Source of the DNA: CAZZKG01 sp964654825
GTDB lineage: Bacteria; Gemmatimonadota; CAZMKB01
Assembly: GCA_964654825.1 (NCBI GenBank)
Contig: CAZZKG010000009.1
Span: 23,975-87,974, forward strand
Length of the DNA: 64,000 nucleotides
Direction: 5' to 3'
This document shows, one piece after another, positions 17,482-25,204 of the stretch. A program made the position numbers and the translations under genes. The first letter of the stretch is position 1. Every line of letters starts with the position of its first letter. The notes under the pieces were generated by a model. It worked only from the letters and a program-made list of their open reading frames with translations. It did no database searches and was not told the origin of the DNA.

Positions 17482-18177
17482 ATGATAGAGTTCAAAAAAG
17501 TATCAAAGAGCTATCATCCTTACGAGTTCGCCCTGAGAGAGGTAGATCTTCAGATCTCCCAGGGCGAATTCGTTTTCCTGAGTGGTCAGAATGGTGCCGG
17601 GAAGACGACAATGCTCAAGATGATTCATGTAATAGAGAGACCGACTTCAGGCGAAGTGATCATCGAAGGAACTCCTACCCATGCCATGAGTCGAAAAAAT
17701 GTTTCTGTCCTCAGGAGAAAAACAGGTGTGATCTTTCAGGATCTGAGACTCCTGAGGGGCAAGACCGTCGAAGATAACGTACGGATCGCACTCGAGGTTT
17801 CTGATGCACACAAAGACACGTACACCTCGAAACTCATAAAGGTATTGACCTTCCTCGATCTCCTCACAAAGAGGGATCTGTATCCTTACGAACTCTCCTG
17901 GGGTGAACAGCAGAGGGTTTCGATCGCCCGGGCCATAGTGAATCAACCGGTCGTCCTCCTCGCTGATGAACCGACGGAAAAACTCGACAGGGACACGTCA
18001 GACGAGATCCTCGAAACACTCAGGGATGTCAATCTCTGGGGTACTACAGTAATCCTGGCGAGTCACGATCCTCATCTGTCGGTAAGGGGCGCGAGCAGAG
18101 TGGTGACCCTCCGTGACGGAACGATCGAGAGTAATGTTGTGCTGAATAATATCACACCGGACACCGGTTCGAGATGA
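17482..18177 (+). CDS. ftsE: Cell-division ABC ATPase FtsE
   Basis: 231-aa ATPase of the FtsEX complex, which transmits cytoplasmic ATP hydrolysis to periplasmic peptidoglycan hydrolases at the septum. Walker A GQNGAGKTT (about 35-43), Q-loop VIFQDLRLL, Walker B VVLLADEPT and the switch His in ILASHD are intact. Two usually invariant spots differ: the ABC signature reads L138-S-W140-G-E-Q instead of LSGGEQ, and the motif after Walker B reads DEPTEKLD instead of DEPTGNLD. The stop overlaps the start of the next gene by 4 bases, so it is translationally coupled to its FtsX partner. Confidence 0.92.
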   Translation: MIEFKKVSKSYHPYEFALREVDLQISQGEFVFLSGQNGAGKTTMLKMIHVIERPTSGEVIIEGTPTHAMSRKNVSVLRRKTGVIFQDLRLLRGKTVEDNVRIALEVSDAHKDTYTSKLIKVLTFLDLLTKRDLYPYELSWGEQQRVSIARAIVNQPVVLLADEPTEKLDRDTSDEILETLRDVNLWGTTVILASHDPHLSVRGASRVVTLRDGTIESNVVLNNITPDTGSR

Positions 18178-20204
18178 GAGCATTAAAGGAAGTAGTCCAC
18201 AACGTCAGACATTTCCCCGGAGTTACTGCTCTCTCTGTGCTGACCATCGCACTGACTCTATATATTTCAGGATTGTTCGGAATGTTCTACATTAACATCG
18301 CGAGAGCACTTTCGAATGCAGGCGAGAGGGTACAGATGGTCGTCTTCCTCCATGATGACGCACCTCCGGAAGACATATCGAGTCTCAGGGAGGAGCTCGC
18401 TGCCTGGCCGGGTGTCGTAGAGGTCCTGTTCACATCAAAAGAAGAGGCATTGGCGCGTTTCAGGGATGAGCTTGGAGACAATGACTATCTTCTAGACAAC
18501 TTAGACGGTAATCCCCTCCCCTCCTCTATCGAAATACAATTCGATGCTGACCACAGAAACACGGATACGTTACAAACTCTTGCCGAAGAGATCGAGGGGA
18601 GAGCCGCCGTCGAGCTGGTTGATTACGCGAAACCATGGACCGAAAAGCTGGATCGGGCGAGGAAGATTATCGGGCTGATCGGGATCCTGACCGGTGTCAT
18701 TGTGCTCGTTGCAGCGATTTTTTTGATATCATTCTCGATCGGTCTCGCCATGAAGTCGAAAGAGGAAGAGATGGGGATAGCCCACCTCATCGGCGCGACA
18801 GATTTATACATCAGCAGGCCTTACCTGGTCGAAGGATTGCTGAAAGGACTCATCGGGGGAGGGATCGCAGTGCTCCTACTCACCATGACAAGGAAACTCA
18901 TTGTTACGGGCCTCTATCCGGTCGTTTTTTTCTCCTCCGCTCAGATGGTTGTTGCCGTATGTGCGGGTGGCATTATCGGGATGATCGGCGCCGCCTTCTC
19001 GGTGAGACACTTTCTCAAGACGTTACTCCTCGTCTGCCTGATGCTCTGTGCCTCCGGAGTGGGCCGTCTTCCCCTGTACGGCCAGTCGAAACCTAAAGAG
19101 GAGCTGGGTAAGGAAATAGAAGAAGGCCAGTCCGAACTCGAACGGATCAGGGCTGAATTGCAGAAGCAGGAAACAGAAGCGGAGAAACTTAAAAACAAGG
19201 AGAAGAGTGTCTCCGGCGAGATACAGAACCTGGACCGCAGTATTGATCTCAAGACCAGGCTCGTATCAGAGCTGGGGAAAGAGCTCAAAACCGAGGAGAA
19301 AGAACTCGGTATCATTGTTGTACAATTGAAAGAAGCACAGTCCGAGCTCGAGAGGCGGAAATCGGTTCTCAGCAAACGATTGAGGATGGTGTATGAGAGA
19401 GGAATCCTGAGCCCCCTCGAGATACTGCTCGATTCCGGGTCTCTTCCTCGACTCGGCCTGCGTCTCGAATATCTGGGTCGGGTGCTTGCTTATGACAGAG
19501 ATCTTGTTGAGAAGATATCTGTTCTCGAAGAAGAGATTGTATCGAACGAGCAAGACCAGGAAATGAGAGTGAAAAAAATTAGCGGCCGGAGAAAAGAAGT
19601 GGACACAGAGAAACGTTCGCTCGAATCCACCAGTGCGAAGAAGAAACAGCTCCTCTCCTCGGTCCGGACGGAAAAGAGTAAGCGTGAGAAAGCCATCAAA
19701 GAGCTCAAGGAACAGCAGCAGAAACTCCAGGTTCTCCTCGAGAAACTGGAACAGGAACGAATCCTTGCTGAACGGTCCGGACCACGGGGGGGTAGTTTTA
19801 TTGAAAAATCGGCTGGGAAACTCCCCTGGCCGGTGAAGGGGAACGTGATCACGAAATTCGGTACGAACTACAATTCCATATATAAGACGAGAATACCTTC
19901 ACAGGGTATCGATATCCAGGCAAAACTGGGCACGACAGTAAAAGCCGTCGGTACAGGCACGATCGAATATGCAGATTGGTGGCAGACCTACGGAAAGATG
20001 ATCATCATCAATCACGGGGGTGGGTATTATACCATTTATACCCACCTGAATGACCTCTACGTGTCGATCGGCAGTGAGGTGCGAGAGGGACAAGATATCG
20101 GAACCGTCGGGAAAACGGGTTCTCTCAAAGGACCATACCTGCACTTCGAGCTGAGACAGGGTAAAGAAGCCCTCGATCCGTTGAAGTGGTTGAGATCAAG
20201 TTGA
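18174..20204 (+). CDS. ftsX: FtsX fused in frame to an EnvC-like (degenerate LytM) amidase activator
   Basis: 676 aa. Residues 1-281 are FtsX: a first helix (about 16-40), an extracellular loop, then helices at about 164-192, 221-238 and 252-275. Residues 282-303 (LLLVCLMLCASGVG core) look like a former signal peptide that now would be a fifth helix. Long coiled coils follow (about 305-405, 440-535) and a LytM/M23 domain (548-673). The LytM site is degenerate: HxGxD is S576-Q-G-I-D580 and HxH is Y655-L-H657, while H624 remains. That pattern matches EnvC-type activators rather than hydrolases. A GTG at 19002 could start a free EnvC with a normal signal peptide, but no good ribosome site precedes it. 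In other bacteria FtsX and EnvC/PcsB/RipC-type partners are usually separate proteins. Confidence 0.88.
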   Translation: MRALKEVVHNVRHFPGVTALSVLTIALTLYISGLFGMFYINIARALSNAGERVQMVVFLHDDAPPEDISSLREELAAWPGVVEVLFTSKEEALARFRDELGDNDYLLDNLDGNPLPSSIEIQFDADHRNTDTLQTLAEEIEGRAAVELVDYAKPWTEKLDRARKIIGLIGILTGVIVLVAAIFLISFSIGLAMKSKEEEMGIAHLIGATDLYISRPYLVEGLLKGLIGGGIAVLLLTMTRKLIVTGLYPVVFFSSAQMVVAVCAGGIIGMIGAAFSVRHFLKTLLLVCLMLCASGVGRLPLYGQSKPKEELGKEIEEGQSELERIRAELQKQETEAEKLKNKEKSVSGEIQNLDRSIDLKTRLVSELGKELKTEEKELGIIVVQLKEAQSELERRKSVLSKRLRMVYERGILSPLEILLDSGSLPRLGLRLEYLGRVLAYDRDLVEKISVLEEEIVSNEQDQEMRVKKISGRRKEVDTEKRSLESTSAKKKQLLSSVRTEKSKREKAIKELKEQQQKLQVLLEKLEQERILAERSGPRGGSFIEKSAGKLPWPVKGNVITKFGTNYNSIYKTRIPSQGIDIQAKLGTTVKAVGTGTIEYADWWQTYGKMIIINHGGGYYTIYTHLNDLYVSIGSEVREGQDIGTVGKTGSLKGPYLHFELRQGKEALDPLKWLRSS

Positions 20205-20222
20205 GCCGAGTGAGGAATTGAG

Positions 20223-21371
20223 ATGGAGCCACTCGAGGTCTATGGACAGGAAAAAGTGAAACAACTACTCGAGAGATCGGCTCACTCGAAGCTCCTGGGG
20301 AATTCCATCCTGCTCGAGGGATCTTACGGGGTCGGAAAAGAGAGGATGGCTTTCTGGCTGGCACAGAAGATCCTGTGTGACTCAGGAACTGCGTGCGGCA
20401 GTTGTACGCCGTGCACTAAGGTGATCCGTCTCACCCATCCGGATCTCAACTGGATGATCCCGGCACCTGCCGCCGAGGGATCATCCGCGGAGGATAGCAG
20501 TGAGGGTACCCGGAGGAAAAAACTGACCGAGAGGGACAAGTTTCTGGTGAGTGCTGTCGAAAGTAAACGGGAGAAACCCTTTTTCGTTCCGCGTCACAAC
20601 CGGCCGATCGGTCATTCTGCCGAATCCATCAGAGATCTCCTGTTGTGGTGTTCCAAAAACCCTTTCGAAGCAGAGCGGAAAGTCGTGATCATCCGTGATG
20701 CGGACATGATGGCTCCCGGGATTGCGAACCTCTTTCTCAAGCTCCTCGAAGAACCGCCCCTCGATACGATACTCCTGCTGACCTCCACGAGACCTCACAG
20801 ACTTCTCGCCACCGTGCTCTCCAGGTGTTCTTCCTGTCGGTTTCCTCCTGTCGAAGACAGGCACATCGAAAAAGTGCTCGTGGAGTACAAGGGGATTCGC
20901 GGGGATCGGGTTATCCTTCTGACACGACTGGCACAGGGATCACTTCTCCGGGCTCTGGAGCTTGCCGACGGTGATGATGAAGTTCGCGAAGAGGCAATCA
21001 AACTACTCGGGACCGCTGCCATCGGCAGAAACAGGGAGTGGTATGACCTGTTGATGGCTTCCATCACCGGCAGGTCCAACCGCAACAGAGGAGAGGTGCT
21101 CGATCTGACACTTTTTTTCATGGTGCTGATACTCAGAGATCTTTTAGTACTATCAGAAGGGGGAGATGAGAGCATCGTTGTAAACGTCGACAGGCTTGAC
21201 AGGATAAGGAAACTGGGTGGAAAGTGGGGCAGGGAGAGAGTAAGCGAACTCATCCTTGGACTCGAACGTATCAGAAGAGATCTCGATTACCATGTCAATA
21301 CTGACCTCGCGTTATGGAAAGCGCTCGATTCCGTGAGGACCTGCCTCCATGAAGGGCGCCCCCTACTTTAG
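20223..21371 (+). CDS. holB: DNA polymerase III clamp-loader subunit delta' (HolB-like)
   Basis: 382-aa AAA+ protein of the clamp loader. The N-terminal domain has a modified P-loop (GSYGVGKERMAF, Glu where Ser/Thr is normal) and a zinc knuckle C-G-S-C-T-P-C-T-K near residue 58. The LLKLLEEPPLDTILLLTSTRPHRLLATVLSRC block is the delta/gamma SRC-type motif. The P-loop change suggests poor ATP binding, as expected of delta'. An inserted acidic/basic loop (about 85-120) makes it longer than usual. ATG start 18 bases after the FtsX-EnvC stop, with GAGGA upstream. Confidence 0.88.
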   Translation: MEPLEVYGQEKVKQLLERSAHSKLLGNSILLEGSYGVGKERMAFWLAQKILCDSGTACGSCTPCTKVIRLTHPDLNWMIPAPAAEGSSAEDSSEGTRRKKLTERDKFLVSAVESKREKPFFVPRHNRPIGHSAESIRDLLLWCSKNPFEAERKVVIIRDADMMAPGIANLFLKLLEEPPLDTILLLTSTRPHRLLATVLSRCSSCRFPPVEDRHIEKVLVEYKGIRGDRVILLTRLAQGSLLRALELADGDDEVREEAIKLLGTAAIGRNREWYDLLMASITGRSNRNRGEVLDLTLFFMVLILRDLLVLSEGGDESIVVNVDRLDRIRKLGGKWGRERVSELILGLERIRRDLDYHVNTDLALWKALDSVRTCLHEGRPLL

Positions 21372-21543
21372 TTGCTCTGTTTGTAAATACGATTGTCTCA
21401 GGCCAACGATTTATCCTGACTCCAGAGTTACTCATCGTTTACATACCACAAGGGGGGGTATCCGTCCTCCTCGAGTGGTGTCCGGAAGGGCACTGTACCA
21501 TCCCTCGGTTCTGGCATGATCCCTGCTCAAATTAATTATTTGG

Positions 21544-21572
21544 TTGACATTTTTTGATTTTACGGTTATACT
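21544..21572 (+). promoter_or_regulatory. Near-consensus sigma70 promoter of the cold-shock gene
   Basis: TTGACA (21544..21549), 17-bp spacer, TATACT (21567..21572). The predicted start near 21579 leaves a leader of about 117 nt, typical of cspA-type genes. The preceding 21372..21543 shows no gene. Confidence 0.7.
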
Positions 21573-21580
21573 TAATCAGG

Positions 21581-21665
21581 AGCATAGATCTTGACAGAAC
21601 ATCAGCATACACGAAAATTCAGGGCAGGTGGTCGAAGTACGTGATCTCTGCCCTTTTTCTATGCT
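21581..21665 (+). promoter_or_regulatory. Structured 5' leader of the cold-shock gene (nested stems, terminator-like)
   Basis: Outer stem AGCATAG (21581..21587) pairs perfectly with CTATGCT (21659..21665). Inside it AGGGCAG (21621..21627) pairs with CTGCCCT (21648..21654), followed by a T run as in an intrinsic terminator. The outer stem would sequester that T run. The ribosome site GGGGG and ATG follow 30 bases later. Inference: a temperature- or transcription-sensitive leader. Confidence 0.55.
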
Positions 21666-21695
21666 GGTGATGTACGAAAGGGGGTGTTTCAGTAA

Positions 21696-21896
21696 ATGCC
21701 TGTTGGGCGCGTCAAGTGGTTTAATGACGCCAAGGGCTACGGTTTCATTGAGACGGAAGAAGGTCAAGACGTATTCGTCCACTTCTCTGCCATCAGCGGA
21801 ACAGGTTTCAGGAGCCTCCGCGAAGGGGAACAGGTCGAATTCGAAGTCGTTTCGGATGACAAGGGTCCCAAAGCTGCCAATGTGACCAAGCTGTAA
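21696..21896 (+). CDS. Cold-shock protein (CspA family)
   Basis: 66-aa single cold-shock domain that binds single-stranded RNA or DNA and melts RNA structure. Both nucleic-acid motifs are present: KGYGFIE (RNP1, about residues 13-19) and VFVHFSAI (RNP2, about 26-33). AGGGGG ribosome site upstream. It is a single-gene unit with its own strong promoter, a structured leader and a terminator. Confidence 0.97.
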   Translation: MPVGRVKWFNDAKGYGFIETEEGQDVFVHFSAISGTGFRSLREGEQVEFEVVSDDKGPKAANVTKL

Positions 21897-21911
21897 GGCG
21901 TACCACACGGA

Positions 21912-21961
21912 GGGCGAACAGTAACTTTCTGTTTGGAAAAGGACGTTCGCCCATTTTTTTT
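21912..21961 (+). terminator. Intrinsic terminator of the cold-shock gene
   Basis: GGGCGAAC (21912..21919) pairs with GTTCGCCC (21945..21952), followed by a T run (21954..21961). Confidence 0.85.
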
Positions 21962-21979
21962 CACTGATTCATGACCCCC

Positions 21980-22008
21980 TTGAAATTATACCTTTCTCAA
22001 TGTATTTT
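21980..22008 (+). promoter_or_regulatory. Predicted promoter of the corrinoid protein gene
   Basis: TTGAAA (21980..21985), 17-bp spacer, TATTTT (22003..22008). The predicted start is near 22015, just before the first stem of the leader described next. Confidence 0.4.
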
Positions 22009-22016
22009 GAGGCGGT

Positions 22017-22109
22017 GTAATCAGCCCCCAGTCGGGGATCAGTCCGGTCCGTTATTCTTCGGGATGAGCAGCGGGTCATTATCCCGGCCCGTCGATTTCT
22101 GCTGATTAC
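22017..22109 (+). promoter_or_regulatory. Candidate structured leader RNA (three-way junction) upstream of the corrinoid protein gene
   Basis: P1: GTAATCAGC (22017..22025) pairs with GCTGATTAC (22101..22109), 9 bp perfect. P2: CCCC-AGTC-GGGG (22026..22037). P3: CGGGAT (22060..22065) with ATCCCG (22081..22086). It ends 58 bases before the ATG. I could not match it to the cobalamin (no B12 box), SAH or THF riboswitch consensus. It may be a cis-regulatory RNA. Confidence 0.4.
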
Positions 22110-22167
22110 CATCAACAGTGAAGAACAGAGTACACAATCGAGTATACACACGTGAGGAGATATCCTG

Positions 22168-22809
22168 ATGGCTGATCTCAGAGGATTGGCGGATGGCGTT
22201 ATACGAGGTGATTCTGAATTCGTCGAGAAAATCACGACCGAGGCCCTCGGAGAAGGAGTAAATCCGAAGGAAATCCTCGACACAGGACTGATCGCAGGAA
22301 TGGATGTAGTGGGAGAGCAGTTCAGGGAGGGCGAGATGTTCGTCCCGGAAGTACTCATCTCAGCGAAAGCCATGCATGCAGGGCTCGCCATCCTGAAACC
22401 ACTCCTTACCGGCTCCGGTGTAAAATCCATGGGCAAGGTCGTAATGGGCACCGTGCAGGGGGATCTACACGATATAGGCAAGAGCCTTGTATGCATGATG
22501 CTCGAAGGGGCGGGTTTTGAGGTGATAGATCTCGGAGTAGATGTCAGTGCGGAGCAGTTCGTCACGACCGCCAGGGATCACGGGGCCGACATAATCGGCA
22601 TGTCGGCTCTTCTGACGACCACGATGCCGGTTATGAAGCTGGTTATCGATCAGCTCCATCGGGAAGGGATGAATAATAATGTGAAAGTTCTGATCGGCGG
22701 TGCTCCCGTCGCTGGCGGATTTGCCCAGGAGATCGGAGCGGACGGATACGGTCGGGACGCAGCTTCGGCAATTCTCGAAGCAAAACGGGTGATAGGCCTC
22801 ACAGGATAG
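22168..22809 (+). CDS. Corrinoid (B12-binding) methyltransferase-type protein
   Basis: 213 aa. The N-terminal helical cap (B12-binding 2, about residues 1-88) has the family segment GMDVVGEQFREGEMFVPEVLISAKAM. The Rossmann-like B12-binding domain has D-L-H-D-I-G-K (about residue 103), the DxHxxG lower-ligand loop, and SALLTTTMP and GGAP further on. Proteins of this type carry a methyl group between a substrate-specific methyltransferase (MttB/MtaB/MtbB-like) and an acceptor such as tetrahydrofolate. None of those partners is encoded nearby, so the substrate cannot be told. GAGGAG ribosome site before ATG. Confidence 0.92.
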   Translation: MADLRGLADGVIRGDSEFVEKITTEALGEGVNPKEILDTGLIAGMDVVGEQFREGEMFVPEVLISAKAMHAGLAILKPLLTGSGVKSMGKVVMGTVQGDLHDIGKSLVCMMLEGAGFEVIDLGVDVSAEQFVTTARDHGADIIGMSALLTTTMPVMKLVIDQLHREGMNNNVKVLIGGAPVAGGFAQEIGADGYGRDAASAILEAKRVIGLTG

Positions 22810-22929
22810 AGAAAGAGTACCCCGCGTATTATCCCTCAACATGTTCCGGTTATCTCATCAATCCTCACTTCATGGCCCTATTCATACATACGCGTGTCTT
22901 CGGCCAGTGATGCATCCCGATCCACCTGG

Positions 22930-22957
22930 TTGACAATTCACACTAATGTTGTAACTT
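22930..22957 (+). promoter_or_regulatory. Predicted promoter of the EF-G-like gene
   Basis: TTGACA (22930..22935), 16-bp spacer, TAACTT (22952..22957). The start near 22964 gives a leader of about 58 nt. Confidence 0.45.
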
Positions 22958-23021
22958 TAGACTCTTCATCATTTGATGGAGTCTGGATCAGGTCCGCGTC
23001 AACCTTTTGGGAGGGTTTGTC

Positions 23022-25106
23022 ATGAAGGTCTATGAAAGTGATAAAATAAGAAATGTTGCCCTCATTGGTCACGGCGGCTGTGGGAAGACCACGCTCGCAA
23101 CTGCGATGGCATTTGCAGCAGGCTCCTCCAGCCGCTTGGGATCAGTTGATGAAGGGAATGCCTTGACCGATTTTACCCCTGATGAGATCGAAAGAAAGAT
23201 GTCCATCGGTCTGGGACTTGCCTATGCGGAACGAAAAGGATTCAAGATAAATATTATCGACACCCCCGGATACCTCGATTTTCGCGGCGAAGTAAAATCG
23301 GGTCTTCGGGTGGCAGATGGTGCCGTAATTGTGGTACATGCGAATGCCGGAGTAGAAGTCGGTACGGAAATCGTCTGGGCTGATGCTGAGGAATTTGGTT
23401 TACCCAGGCTGGTGTTTATGAATATGATGGATAAGGAACATGCCGACTTCGAGAAAGTTCTGGGAGAGTTGAAACAGCGCCTGTCGTCCAGAATGGTTCC
23501 GCTTCAGGTTCCGATAGGGGCCGGAGATGCATTCAAGGGAGTGGTTGATCTTCTGAAGAACAAGGCACTTGTATTCAAAGCCGGGACCATGAAGGACGAA
23601 TATACCGAAGAAGATATTCCGGATGATATCAAGGAAATCTGTGGAGAGTACCGCCTTGCTATTATGGAGCTTGCTGCCGAGTCAGATGAAGCGCTCATCG
23701 AGAAATACCTGGACACCGGAGAACTGTCTCATGAGGAAATAGTAGAGGGGCTGACGAGCGGTTTCAAAGAAGGGAGCCTGTTCCCGGTCCTCTGCGGAGC
23801 TGCCTCCGAGACATGGGGTGTCAACTCGCTCCTCGAAACGATAGCGGATCTCGTCCCCCCGTCGTCTGACCGCGAAGTGGTCTCCTGCCTGAGTGAGTCC
23901 GGCGAAGAGGGCACTCTGAAGGTTTCTCCTTCTTCCCCGATGGCAAGCCTGATCTTCAAGACTACCACCGAACCCCATATTGGAGAGCTTTCTTACTTCA
24001 GGGTGTACAGTGGAAGCATTAAAAGCGGTGATGATGTGGTCAATGTCAATACCAACAAGGGCGAGCGCCTCGCACATCTTGCTATCATGCAGGGAAAGGA
24101 AAGAGTTGAGGTGGATGCGTTGCACATGGGAGACATTGGTATTGTGGCCAAGCTCAAGGAATCTCATACCAATGACACACTCGCGGTGAAAGGTGTTGAC
24201 GCCATCCTTCCTCCGATTGTGTTTCCAGAACCGGTGATTTCTGTGGCAATAGAGCCGAAAACCAGGGGTGATGAAGAAAAGATTTCGATGGGACTTGCCA
24301 AGCTTCAGGAGGAGGATCCGACGTTCAAATCTCAATACAATCGAGAGTTCAAACAGACGATCGCGTCTGGTATGGGAGAAATGCACCTGGATGTCATCGT
24401 CGGCAGGCTGAAGAGAAAATTCAACGTGGAAGCCGACTTAAAGAAACCGGAAATCCCGTATCGTGAGAGTATTCGAGGAAAAGCCGAAGCACAGGGCAAG
24501 TATAAGAAACAGACAGGTGGACGTGGACAGTACGGAGACACATGGCTGCGGGTCGAGCCGCTCGGCAGGGGAGAAGGTGTCGAATTTGTGGATGCCATAG
24601 TTGGCGGTTCCATACCGTCCAAGTTCATTCCTTCCGTCGAGAAAGGAGTGAGAGAGGCGGCCGCGAGAGGTGTTCTCGCTCGTTATCCCGTTGTTAATTT
24701 CAGGGCGACTCTGTTCGACGGGTCCTACCACAATGTCGATTCGTCGGACATGGCCTTCAAGATCGCCGGTTCCATGGCGTTCCAGGCGGTGATGAAGAAG
24801 GCAGGCCTCTATCTGCTCGAACCGATTCTGGATGTGGAAGTTACGGTTCCCGACGAATACATGGGGGATGTGATCGGTGATCTCAATTCACGGAGAGGGA
24901 AGGTCCTGGGGATGACGCCTGCAGGTTCAAGACAGCGGGTAAAGGCCAACGTGCCTGAAGCTGAAATGTACAAGTATTCGACACAGCTGCGGTCTCTCAC
25001 CCAGGGACGGGGGACATTCACCGGAAAATTCTCTCATTACGAAGAGGTTCCCGGGGATGCCTCGAACAAGATCATCGCTGAAGCTGAAGCCGCGAAGGAA
25101 GAATAA
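23022..25106 (+). CDS. fusA: Elongation factor G-like GTPase (EF-G2 / FusA2 type)
   Basis: 694 aa from ATG 23022 with GGGAGG upstream; the in-frame start 15 bases earlier lies on that site. All EF-G domains are present: GTPase (P-loop GHGGCGKTT, DTPGYLDF), domain II, III, IV (GRGQYGDTWLRVEP) and V ending GRGTFTGKFSHYEEVP. The segment DFTPDEIERKMSIGLGL is typical of EF-G2-like paralogues rather than the str-operon EF-G. The G4 motif, normally NKxD, reads N134-M-M-D137. The isolated locus and this sequence type suggest a second EF-G with a specialised role; a canonical one should exist elsewhere. Confidence 0.92.
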   Translation: MKVYESDKIRNVALIGHGGCGKTTLATAMAFAAGSSSRLGSVDEGNALTDFTPDEIERKMSIGLGLAYAERKGFKINIIDTPGYLDFRGEVKSGLRVADGAVIVVHANAGVEVGTEIVWADAEEFGLPRLVFMNMMDKEHADFEKVLGELKQRLSSRMVPLQVPIGAGDAFKGVVDLLKNKALVFKAGTMKDEYTEEDIPDDIKEICGEYRLAIMELAAESDEALIEKYLDTGELSHEEIVEGLTSGFKEGSLFPVLCGAASETWGVNSLLETIADLVPPSSDREVVSCLSESGEEGTLKVSPSSPMASLIFKTTTEPHIGELSYFRVYSGSIKSGDDVVNVNTNKGERLAHLAIMQGKERVEVDALHMGDIGIVAKLKESHTNDTLAVKGVDAILPPIVFPEPVISVAIEPKTRGDEEKISMGLAKLQEEDPTFKSQYNREFKQTIASGMGEMHLDVIVGRLKRKFNVEADLKKPEIPYRESIRGKAEAQGKYKKQTGGRGQYGDTWLRVEPLGRGEGVEFVDAIVGGSIPSKFIPSVEKGVREAAARGVLARYPVVNFRATLFDGSYHNVDSSDMAFKIAGSMAFQAVMKKAGLYLLEPILDVEVTVPDEYMGDVIGDLNSRRGKVLGMTPAGSRQRVKANVPEAEMYKYSTQLRSLTQGRGTFTGKFSHYEEVPGDASNKIIAEAEAAKEE

Positions 25107-25135
25107 AAAGAAAGAATAATGTACGGAAAAACAAG

Positions 25136-25171
25136 CCGGCAGGGACGATCAGATCCCTACCGACTTTTTTT
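25136..25171 (+). terminator. Intrinsic terminator after the EF-G-like gene, possibly bidirectional
   Basis: CGGCAGGGA (25137..25145) pairs with TCCCTACCG (25154..25162) with one mismatch, then a T run (25165..25171). On the minus strand the stem is followed by TTGTTTTT, so it can also end the convergent lipoprotein transcript. Confidence 0.75.
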
Positions 25172-25204
25172 ATGCCTGAAATGTTCGCTGGCCGTTTACA
25201 TGTT

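Noticed and set aside
22010..22167. Cobalamin riboswitch before the corrinoid gene
   Set aside because: No B12-box consensus and the region is too short; kept only as an unassigned structured leader.
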